Notes: generated by a model not told the origin, from the letters alone. Positions 1 to 14,049 are shown, counted from the first letter of the stretch. The stretch is 64,000 nt of DNA from Anagrus nilaparvatae (GCA_022575985.1 JAKSXM010000007.1:73221001-73285000); one strand, 5' to 3'. Numbers and translations are program-made.

Positions 1-3000
1 TCTAGTGTTAAGACTCAGACCTAAATTTTTTCTATAACCAATATAAATTTTGTAAAAAAAGCTTAAACTTTACTGCTTTACACGAGGGTTTTGAGCAAGC
101 TTTCAGTTGCTCCTACTGAAAGTTGAAATTGGGCTTAGAGTTTTGGTACCAAAAGTAAATATTAAGTACACTGTTAAGTTAGTTTAATAAAACATAGCAA
201 TTTAAAAGTGTATTTGATCAAAGTCGAGTAAATTCAAAATTTTAAACTCCAAAGTAAATTAAATAAAATAATTAAAAAAATTCTTTCTGAAAATATTAAA
301 CATTTTTTAAACGATTTTTTTAGTTATTGATACAATTAATTTAATTGATAAGTAAAAAAAAATGAAAAAAAAAAAAAAACTACTTTGATAACTCATCAAT
401 ATTAAAAAAAATAAATATAAATGTAGAAAATTCAAGGCTTTATAATATACAAATTAAACAAGGTCAAATAAAATAAAATATCAAATTAAATTTAGTCATA
501 TTGTGTATTTTTTTGTATTCTTTTTTATTATTAATGATAGATAAAAAAAATGTGTTTTTGTTAATATTCAGAAAAATTATTAGTAATAAAGACTTTTACT
601 GATTAGAGAGTTGAAGTAGTTGTAAACTTGTGAATTAACAGGAAATCGCTTAGTGGTAAGAATTCTGATTATTTAAAAAAAAAAATATTTAAATGTTTTT
701 TAAAATATTAAAAAACAAGTTCATGTACATATTTTATCTTGGCAGTTAAAAAAAAATCACTTGGATTTCAGACTACTGACTGTGAGTGAAATGAGTTGCT
801 ATTAACCCAAAATTTGCCCAAAATTATAATCAGTCCTAAATTTTGATACTACCCAAATAGAATCTGAAGTATGGGCTGATCTGTGTAAATATTTTTTTTG
901 TAAATTTCTGGTAACTAGCACTTAATTTCACCATCAGGTAATTGAAAACCCAGGCAAATTTTTTTATTTTACCAGACTAGTATATTGCAATTGAAGAATT
1001 CTTCAAAGTGTTAGAGAATTTTTATTAAATAAATATACGATAGGATGTATCATTTATTAAAGAAACCCGGGAATTTTAATTTTTAAGCTTTTCTTTTTGT
1101 TTGGAGTTCGAATTAGTGTGTTTTTTTGTTGATAAATTAACATAAAATTTTTATCAATAAATAATTATTTTTTTATTTTTTATATTATATTGTAATAATA
1201 TAAATTTTTTTTCTGATAAAAATTAAAATATTAAATTATTTCCTTATTTAATTTTGTCTAGTAGAGGTCAATTCAAAGTCAAATATCAAAAGTAAAAAAA
1301 TAAATTTTTTTTTTAATTTTTGTTATATGTTAATTAATTTTTAAATACACTGTTGTTTTATACTATTTTAGTTTAATGAATGTAAATTTTTTGTTGCATT
1401 AAATTATCTTTGTTATCGGCCATTTAATTTATGTGGAAAATTAAATAAAACCGAATAAAACATTTGTAGTAATTTGTAATTCTTGACCGAATTTTTTATG
1501 GACTTCTATGATTAGCTTTTGACTTGTAAGTCAGATTTGAATAATTTAGTTGATTTTTTTTTAAATTTATTGTCATTTGAGCAAGAGAAATTTAATGAAA
1601 TTAATTTAATTTTGCATGCTTTTCAATATTATTGAATAAAATTACGAAATGTGATTTTAAATTGTGAGCTATGATTTGAAAATTTTGGAAATCCCCATTA
1701 AAATGTACATCGTATGAGATTTTATGGCCACTATAAATCTCTTTATCACCTTAATTATTTTTTTTTTAATTTAAAGAACAAATTAAAAAAAAATTTTTGA
1801 ATTTCCAATTTAAAATTTATTTAATACGAGGCAGTGAGTAGTAGCCATATTTTAAAAATCACATCTAAAAAATGTTGAAAAAAATTTTAATTTTTGAAAA
1901 ATTAAATAAATTTTATAATGAAATAAAAAAATAAAATAAAATACAGTGTTGCCAATTTTGTTAATTCAATCATTTTTTTAAACGTATAAGGTAAAAATTA
2001 ATAGAAACGTGAGTAATCATTTATAAATTTTTTTAAATCCATACAAAAAAGGAAAGAAATAAATTATTATTAAACTATAATTTTTCAACAACAAAAAAAA
2101 AATGTCTGCTTAAAAAATTATTTAATTACGTAAGCAAAATGTTACAAAATTCATGTAACGATTGATTGAATTTTTATTCGTATTTTTATTATAAAAAATG
2201 ACAAAATCTTTGTATTGTGTAAAAGAAAAATTGACGTAATTTTAAAAAATAATTTTAAAAAATATTAGAATTTATTAAATTTTTGACCTTTTAAATATTG
2301 AATTTCTTTTTTTCTCTAGTGTATCATAAATATCTCATAAACCAGTAGTTAAACTTACATATCTTTCACAAATTTGAAAGTTTATAGATTCGAATGTAAA
2401 AAAAAGTATTACAATGTAGTTTAAAAATATAATTAAAAAGGCGTGGTATAAATTTTAAAAAATCATCAAAAAAAATTATTTATGTAACATTTTAAGTTCA
2501 ATGACCTTTCAAAATATTATTTAAAACAAAGAACCAGTCTAAAGTTATAAATTAAAATATTTAATTTTACAAAGTTGGTAACGGATTAATAAAAAAACAA
2601 TGATCACGTGGCAGAACTCTTTTTTTTCTAATTTAACGTGGCTTTTTTATCAGGGACTTCATTTTTTTTAAATAAAATAAAAATCTTTAACGTAAAAGAG
2701 AGAGACAATAAATGTTTAATAGGAGAGATGAAGAAAAGAAAGGCCTATAAGCTCTAATATACAAGTTTTTTATTATATATGGAGTTATGGAGTCTGAAAT
2801 AAATAAAAAAAATACAAATGGAAGGGCAAATGTAAAAAAAAAATGCGTTCTTGTTTTCTTTCTCTACATACACGCTCTTGTTGCAACTACTCTCAGGCAA
2901 TCGGGGTAAACATCATTTTTGTTTTGCACATATAAAAAATTCTTAGAAATCGACGCCATTTTTATATATATTTTATACTTTTCTCTCCCATAAGGTAATA

Positions 3001-5487
3001 ATCTAACGATGATATCCGCCTCCACCATCTTTTTTTTCCTTCGATTTCGATACAGAAAATTATTATCATAATTAATACAGCTCGTATTTATTATTTTTAA
3101 AAACTAAAACTGTAAAAAACGTTATTTTTATCACGACCTCAGGGCCATCTCTCATCATCATTTCGCATATTGCAAATCAATCTACGTTATTTTAATCACG
3201 AAATTATCGCTACTAAAAATCTACAAATTATTATTTAGAAACACTTTTTTTTAGGCTTTTTGTTTTATAATTAAAAATAACAGATTTTTTTCTAGTAATT
3301 AATGCTGTTTTAAAAATGGCTGCTTGGTTAATGAGAATTCCGTTATAGTAAATATCAGATTTAAAAAGGTGACTGGGCACAGATAATTGACTCGAAATTC
3401 CATTTGTTTATTATCAATTTTTTTAATCTTTTATTTAATAAACTTATTAGCATTTTATCAATTTATTAATGTAAATAAATGCCACGAAAATTATTTATCA
3501 TACAAGGTAAACAAATAATTTTGTGCCTAAAGATTTATTTGGGAAAATTAAATCCACGGTAACCAAGTGAAAAAATATTAAAGTTGAAAAACTCATAATT
3601 TGTAGGAAATAAAAACTAAACATTATGGTCAGCCAATGTTACAAGCACCTATATGTTTCCGGTCACTAGGCTCTCGTACAACAGTGTTCCATAAAAAATA
3701 AACTGATGCGTGAACATTGAAGTCTGAGCTAAATATAGGAAAAGTAATATAAGTAGCTCCTAAAAAAAGTTGATGACTTGGCGAAATTCATTCATTAAGC
3801 GCATTAGCGCAAATTAAAAGATAAACGCGACATTCTTTTTTCAAATAATTTTTTAATAATAAAAATCTAACAATTTTTAGGCAAAATTAGCCCCTGAATT
3901 AGCCTTTAGCAGTTCAAAAATAATACAATACATTCCACCCTTTTTATCCTCGGAGTTCTTATAACCGCGAAACGTATCGTTGGCCACAGGACTTACACGG
4001 CGCTGTAAAAATTATAAAGACGCATAAAATAAAATTTTTATACTTCAAAGAACATCGATATATTGTTTTCTTCACTCGTTTTGTTTCTTATTCCTCTAAT
4101 GCCATCTATTTTAAAATGCTAGAGGCTGATAACCCTTTCAAAATCCCAGTATTATCTTCCGGTGTTTTGCATAATATTATGTAGAAATTTTAATGTCTGT
4201 GAAAACCGAGGTGAAAACATCGACTGTTCTTTTAAGGCTCACGAGCAGCCATGAAAAATAAAATTATTTAGATGAAATTACTTGGCTCTGTAACTTCCAC
4301 AAAATGAGCTTGCAAGCTCTCAGAGTAATATACTTAAAAAATAAATTAAAAAAAGTTTGCTTAGCTTTTAAAAAAAAAAACTTTATTTGTTTTATACAAA
4401 TGTAGACGGTTTTATCAGTTTGCACACTGACCCCTGGAATCTTTGACCTTTTTGCGAATCACGAAATTTGATACAATATTTGATAGGATTCGAGAAAATT
4501 TAAACTCAGAGTTTTAGTTTTTGGAATACTTTTGCAGCTTGAATACAGCTTGCAAATTCTAAACTGTTTTTTTATGAAATTCCTTTATCATGGTAATAAT
4601 TTTAAATTAAGAACCTAATATACAGAGGATAAAAATTGTAATTATAGAATAAAAAAGTTGATAAAAAAGGTATTTGAAACATTGTCAGCGTAATTTTAGT
4701 GAAAATCGTCCATTTTTTGTTTAAATCAATACATAATCTACACTCACACACACACACACACACAAAGTGTAGAAAAGATGCTATATATAGAGAAATTTAT
4801 ATAAATGTCCTTTATGTATGTATGAAACAAGTATTTCAACAACGAAACAAGCCACCGCCTCTTTCACCTACTGCATATTATATTTACTTGTGTGAATGTT
4901 TCCGCCTGTTTTACTTCGTCTCATGGTTTCCAGTATTAATAATATTATTACACAAAAATATTTATTCGCCATTCTTTAATTAAAAATATCATTTTTTAAC
5001 TAAATTAAGGCTTAAAAAGCTAAAAATGTTAAATGGAATTATAAATGAGAAAATTTTTTTTGTGGTTACAACATATTGACCAAAGTATTATGTTGTTGGT
5101 TAGTAACATACACTTGGTTACTCTTTTTAACACATAATTATGGCTAATTCCTAAAGAAATGATAGCAAAAGATTGGACTATTTTTTTATAGAAACAGAGG
5201 CAAAATAAATAAAAGTATATAAATATTTTAACCCTTTTGACCAAAGAATTCTTCATCTTTATAGAAGTTTATCTCATCGTCGTGACTCTTTACCTCTCCT
5301 ATACATTATAACTCTCTCTTTCGCGTTTTCCCTTCACCCTTCAACAACCTCTCTCTGCTTTTATTCTTTTTTTTTTCAGTTTTTTTTTTTTTTTCATCAG
5401 TTTCTGTTGTAGGTGCATGAATGTGTATGTTTTAAAGAGAAAGATAGAAAATAGCCTGAAGGCAAGGTTGAAAATACGTTTTATATA
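1..5487. other. AT-rich intergenic DNA
   Basis: No frame here looks coding. The longest (4699-4983) is driven by a CA microsatellite. Long A and T runs dominate. A CAGTGTTGCCAA motif at 1944 recurs elsewhere in the window. Confidence 0.8.
4745..4764. repeat. (CA)n microsatellite
   Basis: Uninterrupted CA repeat of about ten units in AT-rich intergenic DNA. Confidence 0.95.
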
Positions 5488-6593
5488 CAGTAAACTCGCG
5501 ATATAACGAACTCAAAGGGACCGCGATTCTAGTTCGGTATATCGCGATTTCGTAATAACGAGCGACCGAGGGTCTCTTAATATAACGAAATTTGTTCGTT
5601 ATATAAAATTTTATCTTTTATTTATTTTTATTCATGCATTTATTTTAAATTATTTAATGCATTTATTTACATTACATTCAGGTGTTAATTTAACTTTATT
5701 TACATGATATTTGTTTAGAAAAATATGATATAAACTTAATAAGCTGAGGGAAAAAATCATTTATATGTTTCTGAAAAAACACACCTGTTTCATCTAAATT
5801 AAAAATATCTCTTGGACTAAATTTTGATTTAAGACTATCAAAATATGTTAAAAAATCATAAATATCTGTTTCCTTCACTTTTTCTAATTCACCACAAATA
5901 ACATGTTGACTAATATGAAACCGGGTAAAAAATTTCTGTAACCAGCCATCAGACGCTTTAAAACCATCATAGTCCAACTTCCTGTGCGATTCTAAAAGCC
6001 TTATCATTAATAATTTTTCCATCAAGTGGAACTTTAGATTGTCGGACTTCTTTAAACAATACAAATAACAATTCTTCTAAATCTTCAAATTTAGCTGTAC
6101 ACATTTTCTTTTTTTTCGAAGTATGATTTTCCTCAGCTAAAGCTTCATAAATCTTTTCTCTGTCTTTAATTATTGTTGATAATGAAGATTTTGGTAAATA
6201 AAAAGAAGCTTGCGATTTCAGTTTCTGTTTTTAAATTTTTATCAACTTCTTCGAGAATTTTTAATTTAGTATTAAGATCTAAACACTTTCTTTTAGGCAT
6301 ATTTAAAGATATATTGTAAATAAATTGTAAAATAAAAGATACTTTATAGGCAATAGTTTTTTCAATACTGTTATTTTACTCAAAATTTAAATAAATATGA
6401 ATAAATAGTTCGCTATATAAAATAAATTTTTCGTGGTGGGGTCAAAAACCAGTTCGTAATTCGTTATATCGAAAATTCGTTATACGGTTTAAAAATCCCA
6501 TAAGACCTTTAAGAAACCTGCCGGGACCGGCAGATTGGTTCGGTATATCGAGCAATTCGTTATATAGTTGTTCGTTATATCGCGAGTTTACTG
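5488..6593 (-). mobile_element. Decayed Tigger/pogo-type DNA transposon
   Basis: Terminal inverted repeats of at least 24 bp begin CAGTAAACTCGCGATATAAC at the left and are exactly mirrored at 6570-6593, with TA on both sides, the Tc1/mariner-superfamily target. The subterminal regions repeat several TTCGTTATAT-like motifs. Between them, on the minus strand, lies a broken transposase. It has an N-terminal PKRKCLDLNTKLKILEEV segment from 6300 (CENP-B/psq-type HTH). In another frame are FKASDGWLQKFFTRF (CENP-B DNA-binding domain) and FNLDETGVFF, which carries the first catalytic Asp of the DDE domain. The rest of the catalytic domain is missing, so this is a 1.1-kb non-autonomous deletion derivative. 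Confidence 0.9.
5696..6300 (-). pseudogene. Transposase fragment of the Tigger-like element
   Basis: The reading frame opens at an ATG (6300, MPKRKCLDLN...) and switches frame before 6064, where SDGWLQKF and later FNLDETGVFF appear. It stops at 5696 shortly after the first DDE aspartate, whereas complete Tigger transposases run to roughly 450-550 residues. Frameshift and truncation show that it cannot encode an active enzyme. Confidence 0.8.
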
Positions 6594-7158
6594 TATATAT
6601 GTATGAGCTGGATAAGTAGCAACTGTACAGCGAGTTTTGTACTTGAAATCGATCGAAAAATGTCGACGAATATATAAACTACTTGAGTTGGAAAATTTTC
6701 GGCATTAAATTTAGTTAAATCTTGGGAAAATTTTCTTGTCAAGTTTAAAGGTATCTTTGATTTTGTCTACTCTTTGGCGAATGGGATGAAAATAAGATTT
6801 AAAAATTTAATAGAGTAGGTAATAATAGGATCTTATGTAACTGAAATCAGATCATAGAGAGAATAATAAAAAAAATTTTTTAGCTAATACTACCACACCT
6901 AAAGACATAAATAAATTTGTAAATGTAGAAAGATAGAAGAGAGAAGGTATCTTATCGATCGCGTACCTAGTGAACTAGCCATGATGGTGCCATAGAGAAA
7001 GAGAAAAGCAGAGCTTTTGCTTGTGATGTGCAAAAATGGGGGGGTGTGTTTTCTGTATAATACTTGACTATGTGGTATAGCTCTCTGGCTTTTCATGAAA
7101 AAGGGGGAGAGAAAGTCACTAATGTACACACATATTTCTTCTAAATCTAAATTATTAT

Positions 7159-7206
7159 TTCTCCTCTCTCTCTCTTTCTCTCTCCCTCTCTCTCTCCTTC
7201 TCTTTC
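7159..7206. repeat. CT-rich low-complexity tract
   Basis: CTCTCTCTCTCTTTCTCTCT-type polypyrimidine run, directly followed by about five AAAAT units (AAATAAAATAAAATAAAATA). Confidence 0.9.
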
Positions 7207-8599
7207 TATAAAATAAAATAAAATAAAATAAAAAAAAGACCATGATTTACACAACACTGTTGCCAATTATTTTCTTGAAACCCATTGTCAATTATGTATA
7301 CCTGGTATGTATATAATAAAAATTGAAGGGCACACACATCGCTGTACTTACACAAGCTAAAAAATGTAAAAAATTTTGTTAAATAAATTATTTGTTAAAT
7401 AAATCTATAACGTCATCTGTACTCAAGACCGAAAAGTAAACCCTCCTAATGCAAGTCATTATGTATGTATAAGTACATATTATAATAGTTGCATGTACAA
7501 GTCTTTGTGTGTATGTGTGTTTGTAAAAAAAATATTGTTATTATTATGATACACGATATAATATTATATTACGTCTTATTTTTTCTTTTCATTATTAAAA
7601 AAAACGACATATTTTTATTGATTAATTTATTTAAATTTTATTTTATTTTTTTGCCTCTTGTCTGTACTGTACTTGAATTTCAGTAAAAATTTATTTTAAA
7701 TACTTCGTTAAACTAATTTTTTATGAATTAAAAATTCTGTTATGTCTTTTCTATGATATGAATAATATTAAAATACCGGATGACTCCATTTTTAAAAAAA
7801 TAAATCTAAATAATATACAAAACCGTTTGTTCTAGAAATAAAATTCACACACATAAACACATACTTATGCAATTATTTTTTTTTATTTATAATTAAATTT
7901 TATAAATTGACAATAATTTTTGTTATCTAATTTTTTTTTTTTCGTGAATATGAGCAATAAATGATTTTCTTCTCTTTTAATTAGCTCGTTTAATTTAGAT
8001 AGAGATTTTGTAATTACTGATTTTTTTATTAAATCATATTCAGATTTTAATTTATTCGAGTTTGTGTGCTAGAGGGAGAAAAAATTGTATTAACGTTTTT
8101 TTTTAATACTTTTACTCAATAAATAAAAAGAAATTATTTGAAATATAGGTCAAAGTTCAAGCTATAAATAAATGAATTTTTTACTAAATTTCGTAGATGA
8201 ATAATATTTTTTTAAAAACACACCTTTGTTAAATTTACAGTTAGAATATTGACAAATAAAAAAATTTTTTATCTGAAAAAAATAGAAGTCATTGATATTT
8301 AGCCTAAAAAACTGATATTTTTGTAACCTGTATAATTTTGAACCTGACGTTAACAGGTTCAACAGGTGATTCCCTCCTCTCTCTCTCTCTACAAATTCAA
8401 TTATTGTAAAAAAAATTTTTTAAAAAATGGATAAAAATATAATTGATGGATAAAAAATAAAAATAATTTGAGCAAATCATAAAAGGTTATATTTAAAAGT
8501 TTTTCTCTTTAATCGTTCTTCACACAATGAGTATAAATACTTTGGTTATTCAAGTGTATATATCTAGGGTATATAGTACAAGATAATGTATATATATAA

Positions 8600-8900
8600 A
8601 AGCCGGTTTTTCACTTGCGCGCAAGACTCGTAACATGGTGACAAGCGTTAACTCTCTTTTTGCAAATATTATAGTTGAGTTTCCAGCTCTCTTTCTGGAT
8701 GCTGCGTTCTTTTTGAACACATCAACCCCCGCGAGAATTATAAGCCTGCCTGCGCGACGTTCTTCAATCTAATAAATATGGAACGGTAAGGCAGAGAACC
8801 CTCTCTGTTTCTTTTTTTTCACTCGATTTTTTTAAAGTGGATAGCGCACTCGGTACGGTAGTTTACTTTTCATCCGAGTCGCTGCTTAAATTCATAGATA
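8600..8900 (+). promoter_or_regulatory. Possible distal promoter / 5' exon island
   Basis: A TATATATAAAAG box near 8590 is followed by CG-rich sequence (CTTGCGCGCAAGACTCG, CCCGCGAGAATT, CTGCGCGACG). Then comes ATGGAACG|GTAAGG at 8788, a good splice-donor match. A 45-codon frame from 8635 to 8772 lies inside. It could be the 5' exon of a + strand transcript, perhaps Tlk, but nothing in the sequence links them. Confidence 0.25.
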
Positions 8901-9835
8901 TCTCGATTATTAATTTAATATTTTAATCCTCTCTCTGTGTTTTTTAAATAAGATTTAAATATTTTAATCTCAAACTATTTGTGTATCTTTACATTAAAAC
9001 GAGTTTCTTGCTGTCCGTTTACTCATTTGTAATACACGATACAAAGTTTTTTAAACATACATGTGTATACGTGAAAGTATATTAAAAAGATAATGTATTT
9101 TATGTGTGTGTCGGTAACAAAGAAAATGAATTGATATTCAAATTAATACTGCAACTGTATAGAAAATTTCATTGGAAATGATGATAGACTCGGAAATTGG
9201 AAATTTTTATTTAGTCAATCGATCGATGAATTTCAATAGTACGTGTAAAATTTTGGTACGTATACAGAAAATTATATTGAAATTTTAAATTATATAATCA
9301 CCAAACAAATACTGACATTTATCACTTGTTAAATGTTCATTTTAATAGGCTGTTCTATTTTAATTTGAATAAAAATATAAATATTTCTTTCCTTATGAAT
9401 AGGATAAGTTTTAAATACGTAGATAATATTGACGGGTTGTTTAAGAATTAATTTCGTACTTTGGTAAGGGGTAAAATAAGAGGGGAAGGCGTTTACGTAC
9501 ATGAGACTGTCAGAATATGTCGGCGAATAAAGCTTTGAAAACCACTAACGCGCGATCGCAAAACTCCCCTTGATAACTAAGTTTCAACTATTGAGGTTCG
9601 CTGCCCTTTAAAACGAGCTTCCTCCCAAACCTGCCTCTTTGCGATTAAATATTGCCAAATATCACTTATGCGCCTTTCCTATACTCTAGTTAGTCTTATG
9701 GAAAATCGATATTTCATGTTCTTCTCAAATTCTCAAACTACCAAGTAAACTTCAATTTATTAAAAACAAGCCTTTTCTTAAAATACTAAACGCTTTACTT
9801 TAAAAAAAACTTTATCTTTTCAAAAATTATACTAC

Positions 9836-10312
9836 ACAGGTCAAAATGGTGTCAATAGGCTACTCTGACCAAAAAATCTCTTAAAAGTGTTTACTTTGAA
9901 AATCTACCTTTACAGAAGTTATTTTTTTACCCTATGTTTTCGAAAAATACCGAGCATTTAATTGGTCCCGCATCTATTCGCAATTTTCATAGAAATATAT
10001 GCATTTGATCAAATTTGTGCCATTTGTTTCATATCGACGTTTCCTAATAGGAAAGCTCTTATTCAGCGCAACGAGACAGACTCCGCCGTCTCGTATATCT
10101 TATACTATGAGATGTCGGGTTTTTCAATACCTTTGAATAAGGGATTTTCTATTTAGAAGCGTCGATGTTTCCATGAACATAGCGAATAAATGTGGTGCCT
10201 ATTTCCTACTCAGTTTTTTTTTCAAAAATACATATTGGATAAAAGAATAACTTTTGTAAACGCAGATAGACCGAACATTTTTGGTTAAATTTTTTGCCTT
10301 AGGAGATCATCC
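9836..10312. repeat. Diverged inverted-repeat (MITE-like) element
   Basis: The two ends are diverged reverse complements over roughly 150 bp. A block with GACCAAAAAAT, then ACAGAAGTTATTTTTTTACC, then CTATTCGCAATTTTCATAG on the left pairs with AACCAAAAATG, ACAAAAGTTATTCTTTTATCC and TTATTCGCTATGTTCATGG on the complementary strand at the right. The middle is slightly GC-richer. The short open frame inside (9962-10156) resembles nothing I know. Boundaries are approximate and no target duplication was identified. Confidence 0.5.
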
Positions 10313-12031
10313 TGTACTAATTCTTGTACTAAAGTATTGGATTACTATAATAATATTTGAAATCTGATTGAAGATCCAATTGCCGAAATTTCTAAATATA
10401 TATAAAATTAATTTGTTTACAAAATTAATTTAATATTTCCACTTTTATTGTAATATAAAAAAAGTATGGATAAACACAAAAAATAATTTTGCATTCTATT
10501 CTCTAATTTACTACTCGATAGAAACATGATACGAGTGCAGAGATAGGAAATCCTATTATCATACATAGAAATATTCACAATACCTGTTATCAAGTCAAAT
10601 TAATTCAGAGATATTCATCTAAAATTGTTGAGGAAGGTAAAATGGCATATCCATAGGCTTGAATTGTAACAGACCGTACAGGACTAAATTTTCAAATATT
10701 TTAATATTGAAAAATTAAATTCATCTGGATCTTTCAAATATAAAATTTATGAATTAAACTTTTATTAATAAATTATTAATAAATAATTAAATTTAGTAGT
10801 TACGGTATTTCAAATAAACTACTTGCCAACCCGAGGCATGAGTTGGAAAATATGATATTAAATAACTAAAAAAGTATAAAACTGAAACTGAATTTATTTC
10901 CTTTCAACGATCCTCAATCTAACCGTATATAGCAAGTATTAATAAATAATAAGGACAATAAATAATAAATATAATAACGATTGTTAGATCCTTTTTTATT
11001 GTTTAAATAAACAAAATATTCAGACAGGTCTTTCAACCAATATTATAGATGTATATCAACTAGTATACAAGGATTTGAACCCAATATATTCTCTTATCCT
11101 TTGTATACACTTGGGCAAACCTCAGTTTCAGCAATAGATTAACAGATTGAAAGCTTAGTTTTATAAATATCTAAAAGTCATTAAACTTGGTTCAAAATTA
11201 TTATTTTACTAGTAAAACCTGCCTGGATAATAGAAAAAATGCATAATCTTTAGTCTAGCTTCTTTGACTAAAGAATTTAAGAATTAATAATAAAATGAAA
11301 TAGGGCATATATTAAATAAAAACTACCAGGAATGTAAATATGAACGCGGATTACCATCCAATTCAACACAAACTTGCTACTTACAACAGTTTCATGCATA
11401 GTTTTTTAAACCAAATTTTAACAGTATCATTGAGCAAAAGATTTATGATAAAGAAGTAACAATAATTAAACAAATAGCATAAGCTTATGGCTGAAAAGAA
11501 CTATAATGATGAATTTAGATGAATTTATTAAAAAACAAAAAGAAGAACTCAAAAAATAACCCTAATATTATACCTATGATAACAAAATTAGATACGTGAT
11601 TCAGAGTTTAATTTTTTATTTATTTTTATTTATTTATTCTAGCATATTACAATTATTATTAAGTAACACATATATGCATAAGTTTAAACGTACCACTTAA
11701 TGCCCAACGAGTTTATAGATCTGTGCATGGGACCGGTAGAACTTAAAATATTTTTTTAACAATAGTTAAAATATTTAATCTAAAAAAAATAACAATTTAG
11801 TAATAGTATAAGAGTAGTCAATAAATTTATGAATTATAAAGAAAACAATATAAACAATATTCAAGAGATAAATGTTACTAAGATGAAGAATATCAATGTC
11901 ATTGGACACAAGTTATCACTATATTTTGGCCACGCTTAAATGAATTTACAAATTCATACAGAAACAAATTTAGAATTTAGCGAAGTCCATTTTATTTTAT
12001 TATTTAATTTTTATATATAAAATGCTTACAA
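10313..12031. other. Intergenic DNA, probably old repeat debris
   Basis: No gene seen. An ATTT-type tract at about 11615-11640 resembles a LINE tail in minus orientation, but no RT block is linked to it. Confidence 0.6.
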
Positions 12032-12705
12032 TTAAGCTATTGTAGAAAGAACCTTTTTTACTTGAGAGTACCAACTATTTACTACCTTAGGGTTGTTTGC
12101 CAGTTTCTCTGGATCTTGGTGATCAGTGAGAGAACGGTTGGAAGCCGTTTCATTTGGCTTCGACTCCTTGGACCCTTCCTTATTTTTCCCTGCTTCCAGT
12201 AGGCGTTTTTCACGCAAATACTTCTCTCCGCGTTGCTCTTGCAGCCTTCTTTTTTTCTTCCACCTTTGCTCTTCTAATTCCTTCCTATTTTTTTTTTGGT
12301 TATTGAGAGCTCTCCATCTTGCCTTTCCTGAATGATATCAGATAGATTTTCATCCAAAGCAGGGTCTTCTTTCGTCTTTTTGGCCGTAGGCCCATTTTCT
12401 GGTGAGCTGTCAGAGGAGGATACAGGTCGGAACCTTTTAAATGGGCCTTTTATATTCATTTCTTTAAGGAGAGCTTCATGTATCATTGATACTGCCTTTC
12501 TTTGTCGCTCCTTAATCGGTACTAGACTGTCAAACTTCTGGACTCCGTTTTTTATCACCATGCTCGCGTTCTTCTGAATGGTCTCCAGAAGTTTACCGTA
12601 TTATCCTTTTTCAGCAATAAAACCTTATTTTACAGTCTCCAGTCCTTAACCCACCTGGGTTTTTTTAAGGGTCTGTTGGACTTTTCCAGGGGCACGGGCG
12701 TTCAT
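12032..12705 (-). pseudogene. Broken intronless gene, unrecognised, possibly retroelement gag/ORF1
   Basis: On the minus strand one protein can be followed from ATG at 12705 (MNARAPGKVQQTLKK) through three in-frame TAA codons into YGKLLETIQKNASMVIKNG. It continues as a helical segment (KERQRKAVSMIHEALLKEM), then shifts frame at an A-run near 12295 into a basic, glutamate-rich coil (EEQRWKKKRRLQEQRGEKY) and ends VKKVLSTIA. Base composition is far less AT-rich than the flanks. The helical and lysine-rich character is compatible with a retroelement gag or LINE ORF1, or with a retrocopy of a host gene. I do not recognise the family and no RT lies beside it. Confidence 0.5.
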
Positions 12706-14049
12706 ACCGCGACAAACCCTGTGAGGTGCAGATGTCGGCGGACCATAATTATAAAAGTATCATTCTATAATTTGTAAGCACTCTATTAACATACATTCTA
12801 ATATTTGTTTATATTTTCATATTGCCCGAAAGGGGTAAGTCGATTCATTTAATTTTTTGTTTTATCGTATAAATTTCATTTGTTATATTATTTTATAATG
12901 TGGTTCGTATTCGGTGCAAATACAGTTATGTAAATACATTTTGTTTTTTTCTTGGATTAACTAGTTATTAGGTGAATTTGTTAACAATGACAATCCTGCT
13001 AAATTACATCAAAGAAGCTGGTTCCGAAAAATAGGCGAATATTTTGTGAATTGGTTTTATTGCGTTATTGTTACAAAATAGTGTTAATGAAACATAAAAT
13101 ATTTATCAGTAAAAGATGTATGAAAATTATTGGATTTCGTGATAAATTAAGTATAGAACTGACAGATATATTTAAATACAAATTAGGTTATTTTTGTATT
13201 ATTATCATTCATATTATGTTTATGAAAGTATTCCAATATAGTTGTTTTATATAATAGATGATAAAGAATTGTATCCCAATATTGTGTGTCTTAACCTTAA
13301 AATTAATATAGAAAGCAATAAAAAAAAAAGATAATGTTAATAAGTTTTAATGTGCTGTTTAGAAGATAGCATGAGTGTGTTATATATAAGTATATTGATA
13401 AAATGTGCTCTAAATTCATAGGTTCCTTGTTGTACCACCTTTGTAGCCAACTGAATTAAGTGACAGATTTGAATTATATTTATACTTAGCGCGGTGTGTT
13501 ATTTTGATATCAATTATATAATAATAAAAATCTTTATGATTCAAGTGAACAAATGTGTAGTACTAAATATTTTTCCAGCCTTTCCTGAGAAAGCCCACCT
13601 AGTAATTTTTTAGTAACTTAATTTTTTCGTGAATATAATATTATTTAAAAAGTCTAGTAATATTTGAATCCCTTATTACATAATCTTTCAAGATCTGACC
13701 CAAAATTACGTAAAATTTTTACTTTTTTCCCGTAACCCATAAATTTTTTAGTTTTCAAACTTTTACTTCATTTTAGTTTAGATGCTGCCCAAACTTATGT
13801 TTTATTTTTTTATTATGTAATGAAGTTTTTGAGATATTGAATGTTTAAGGTTTTTTTACCTAAATCTCATCAAAACTACCCTTAAATAATCTATGTAGAT
13901 TTTATAATTCAATTTTGAGGTCTCTTTAAACAATAAAATAAGGTTCACATATTTTTAGAACAATCTTTCTCATTTTCAATTAATGAAGCAAAGAAAATAA
14001 GAAATCGGGTTTTTAATAAATTTTTTTGTTATTAAATCTTGTAAGCTCT
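12706..14049. other. Intergenic DNA without recognisable gene
   Basis: AT-rich. The 67-codon frame at 13051-13254 lacks any family feature or favourable composition. Confidence 0.65.

Larger units (their letters stand above)
6594..9835. other. Intergenic DNA with one CG-richer island
   Basis: Low-complexity CT and AT tracts and no convincing gene. The only notable stretch is the possible promoter island near 8.6-8.9 kb. Confidence 0.7.

Noticed and set aside
4699..4983. 94-codon open frame
   Set aside because: Its extent depends on a CA microsatellite and AT-rich codons; no family features.
6899..7243. 114-codon minus-strand frame rich in Arg and Glu
   Set aside because: The charged run is translated from the CT low-complexity tract.
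11060..11085. GGGTTCAAATCC-like tRNA T-loop on the minus strand
   Set aside because: No matching acceptor, D or anticodon arms can be folded around it.
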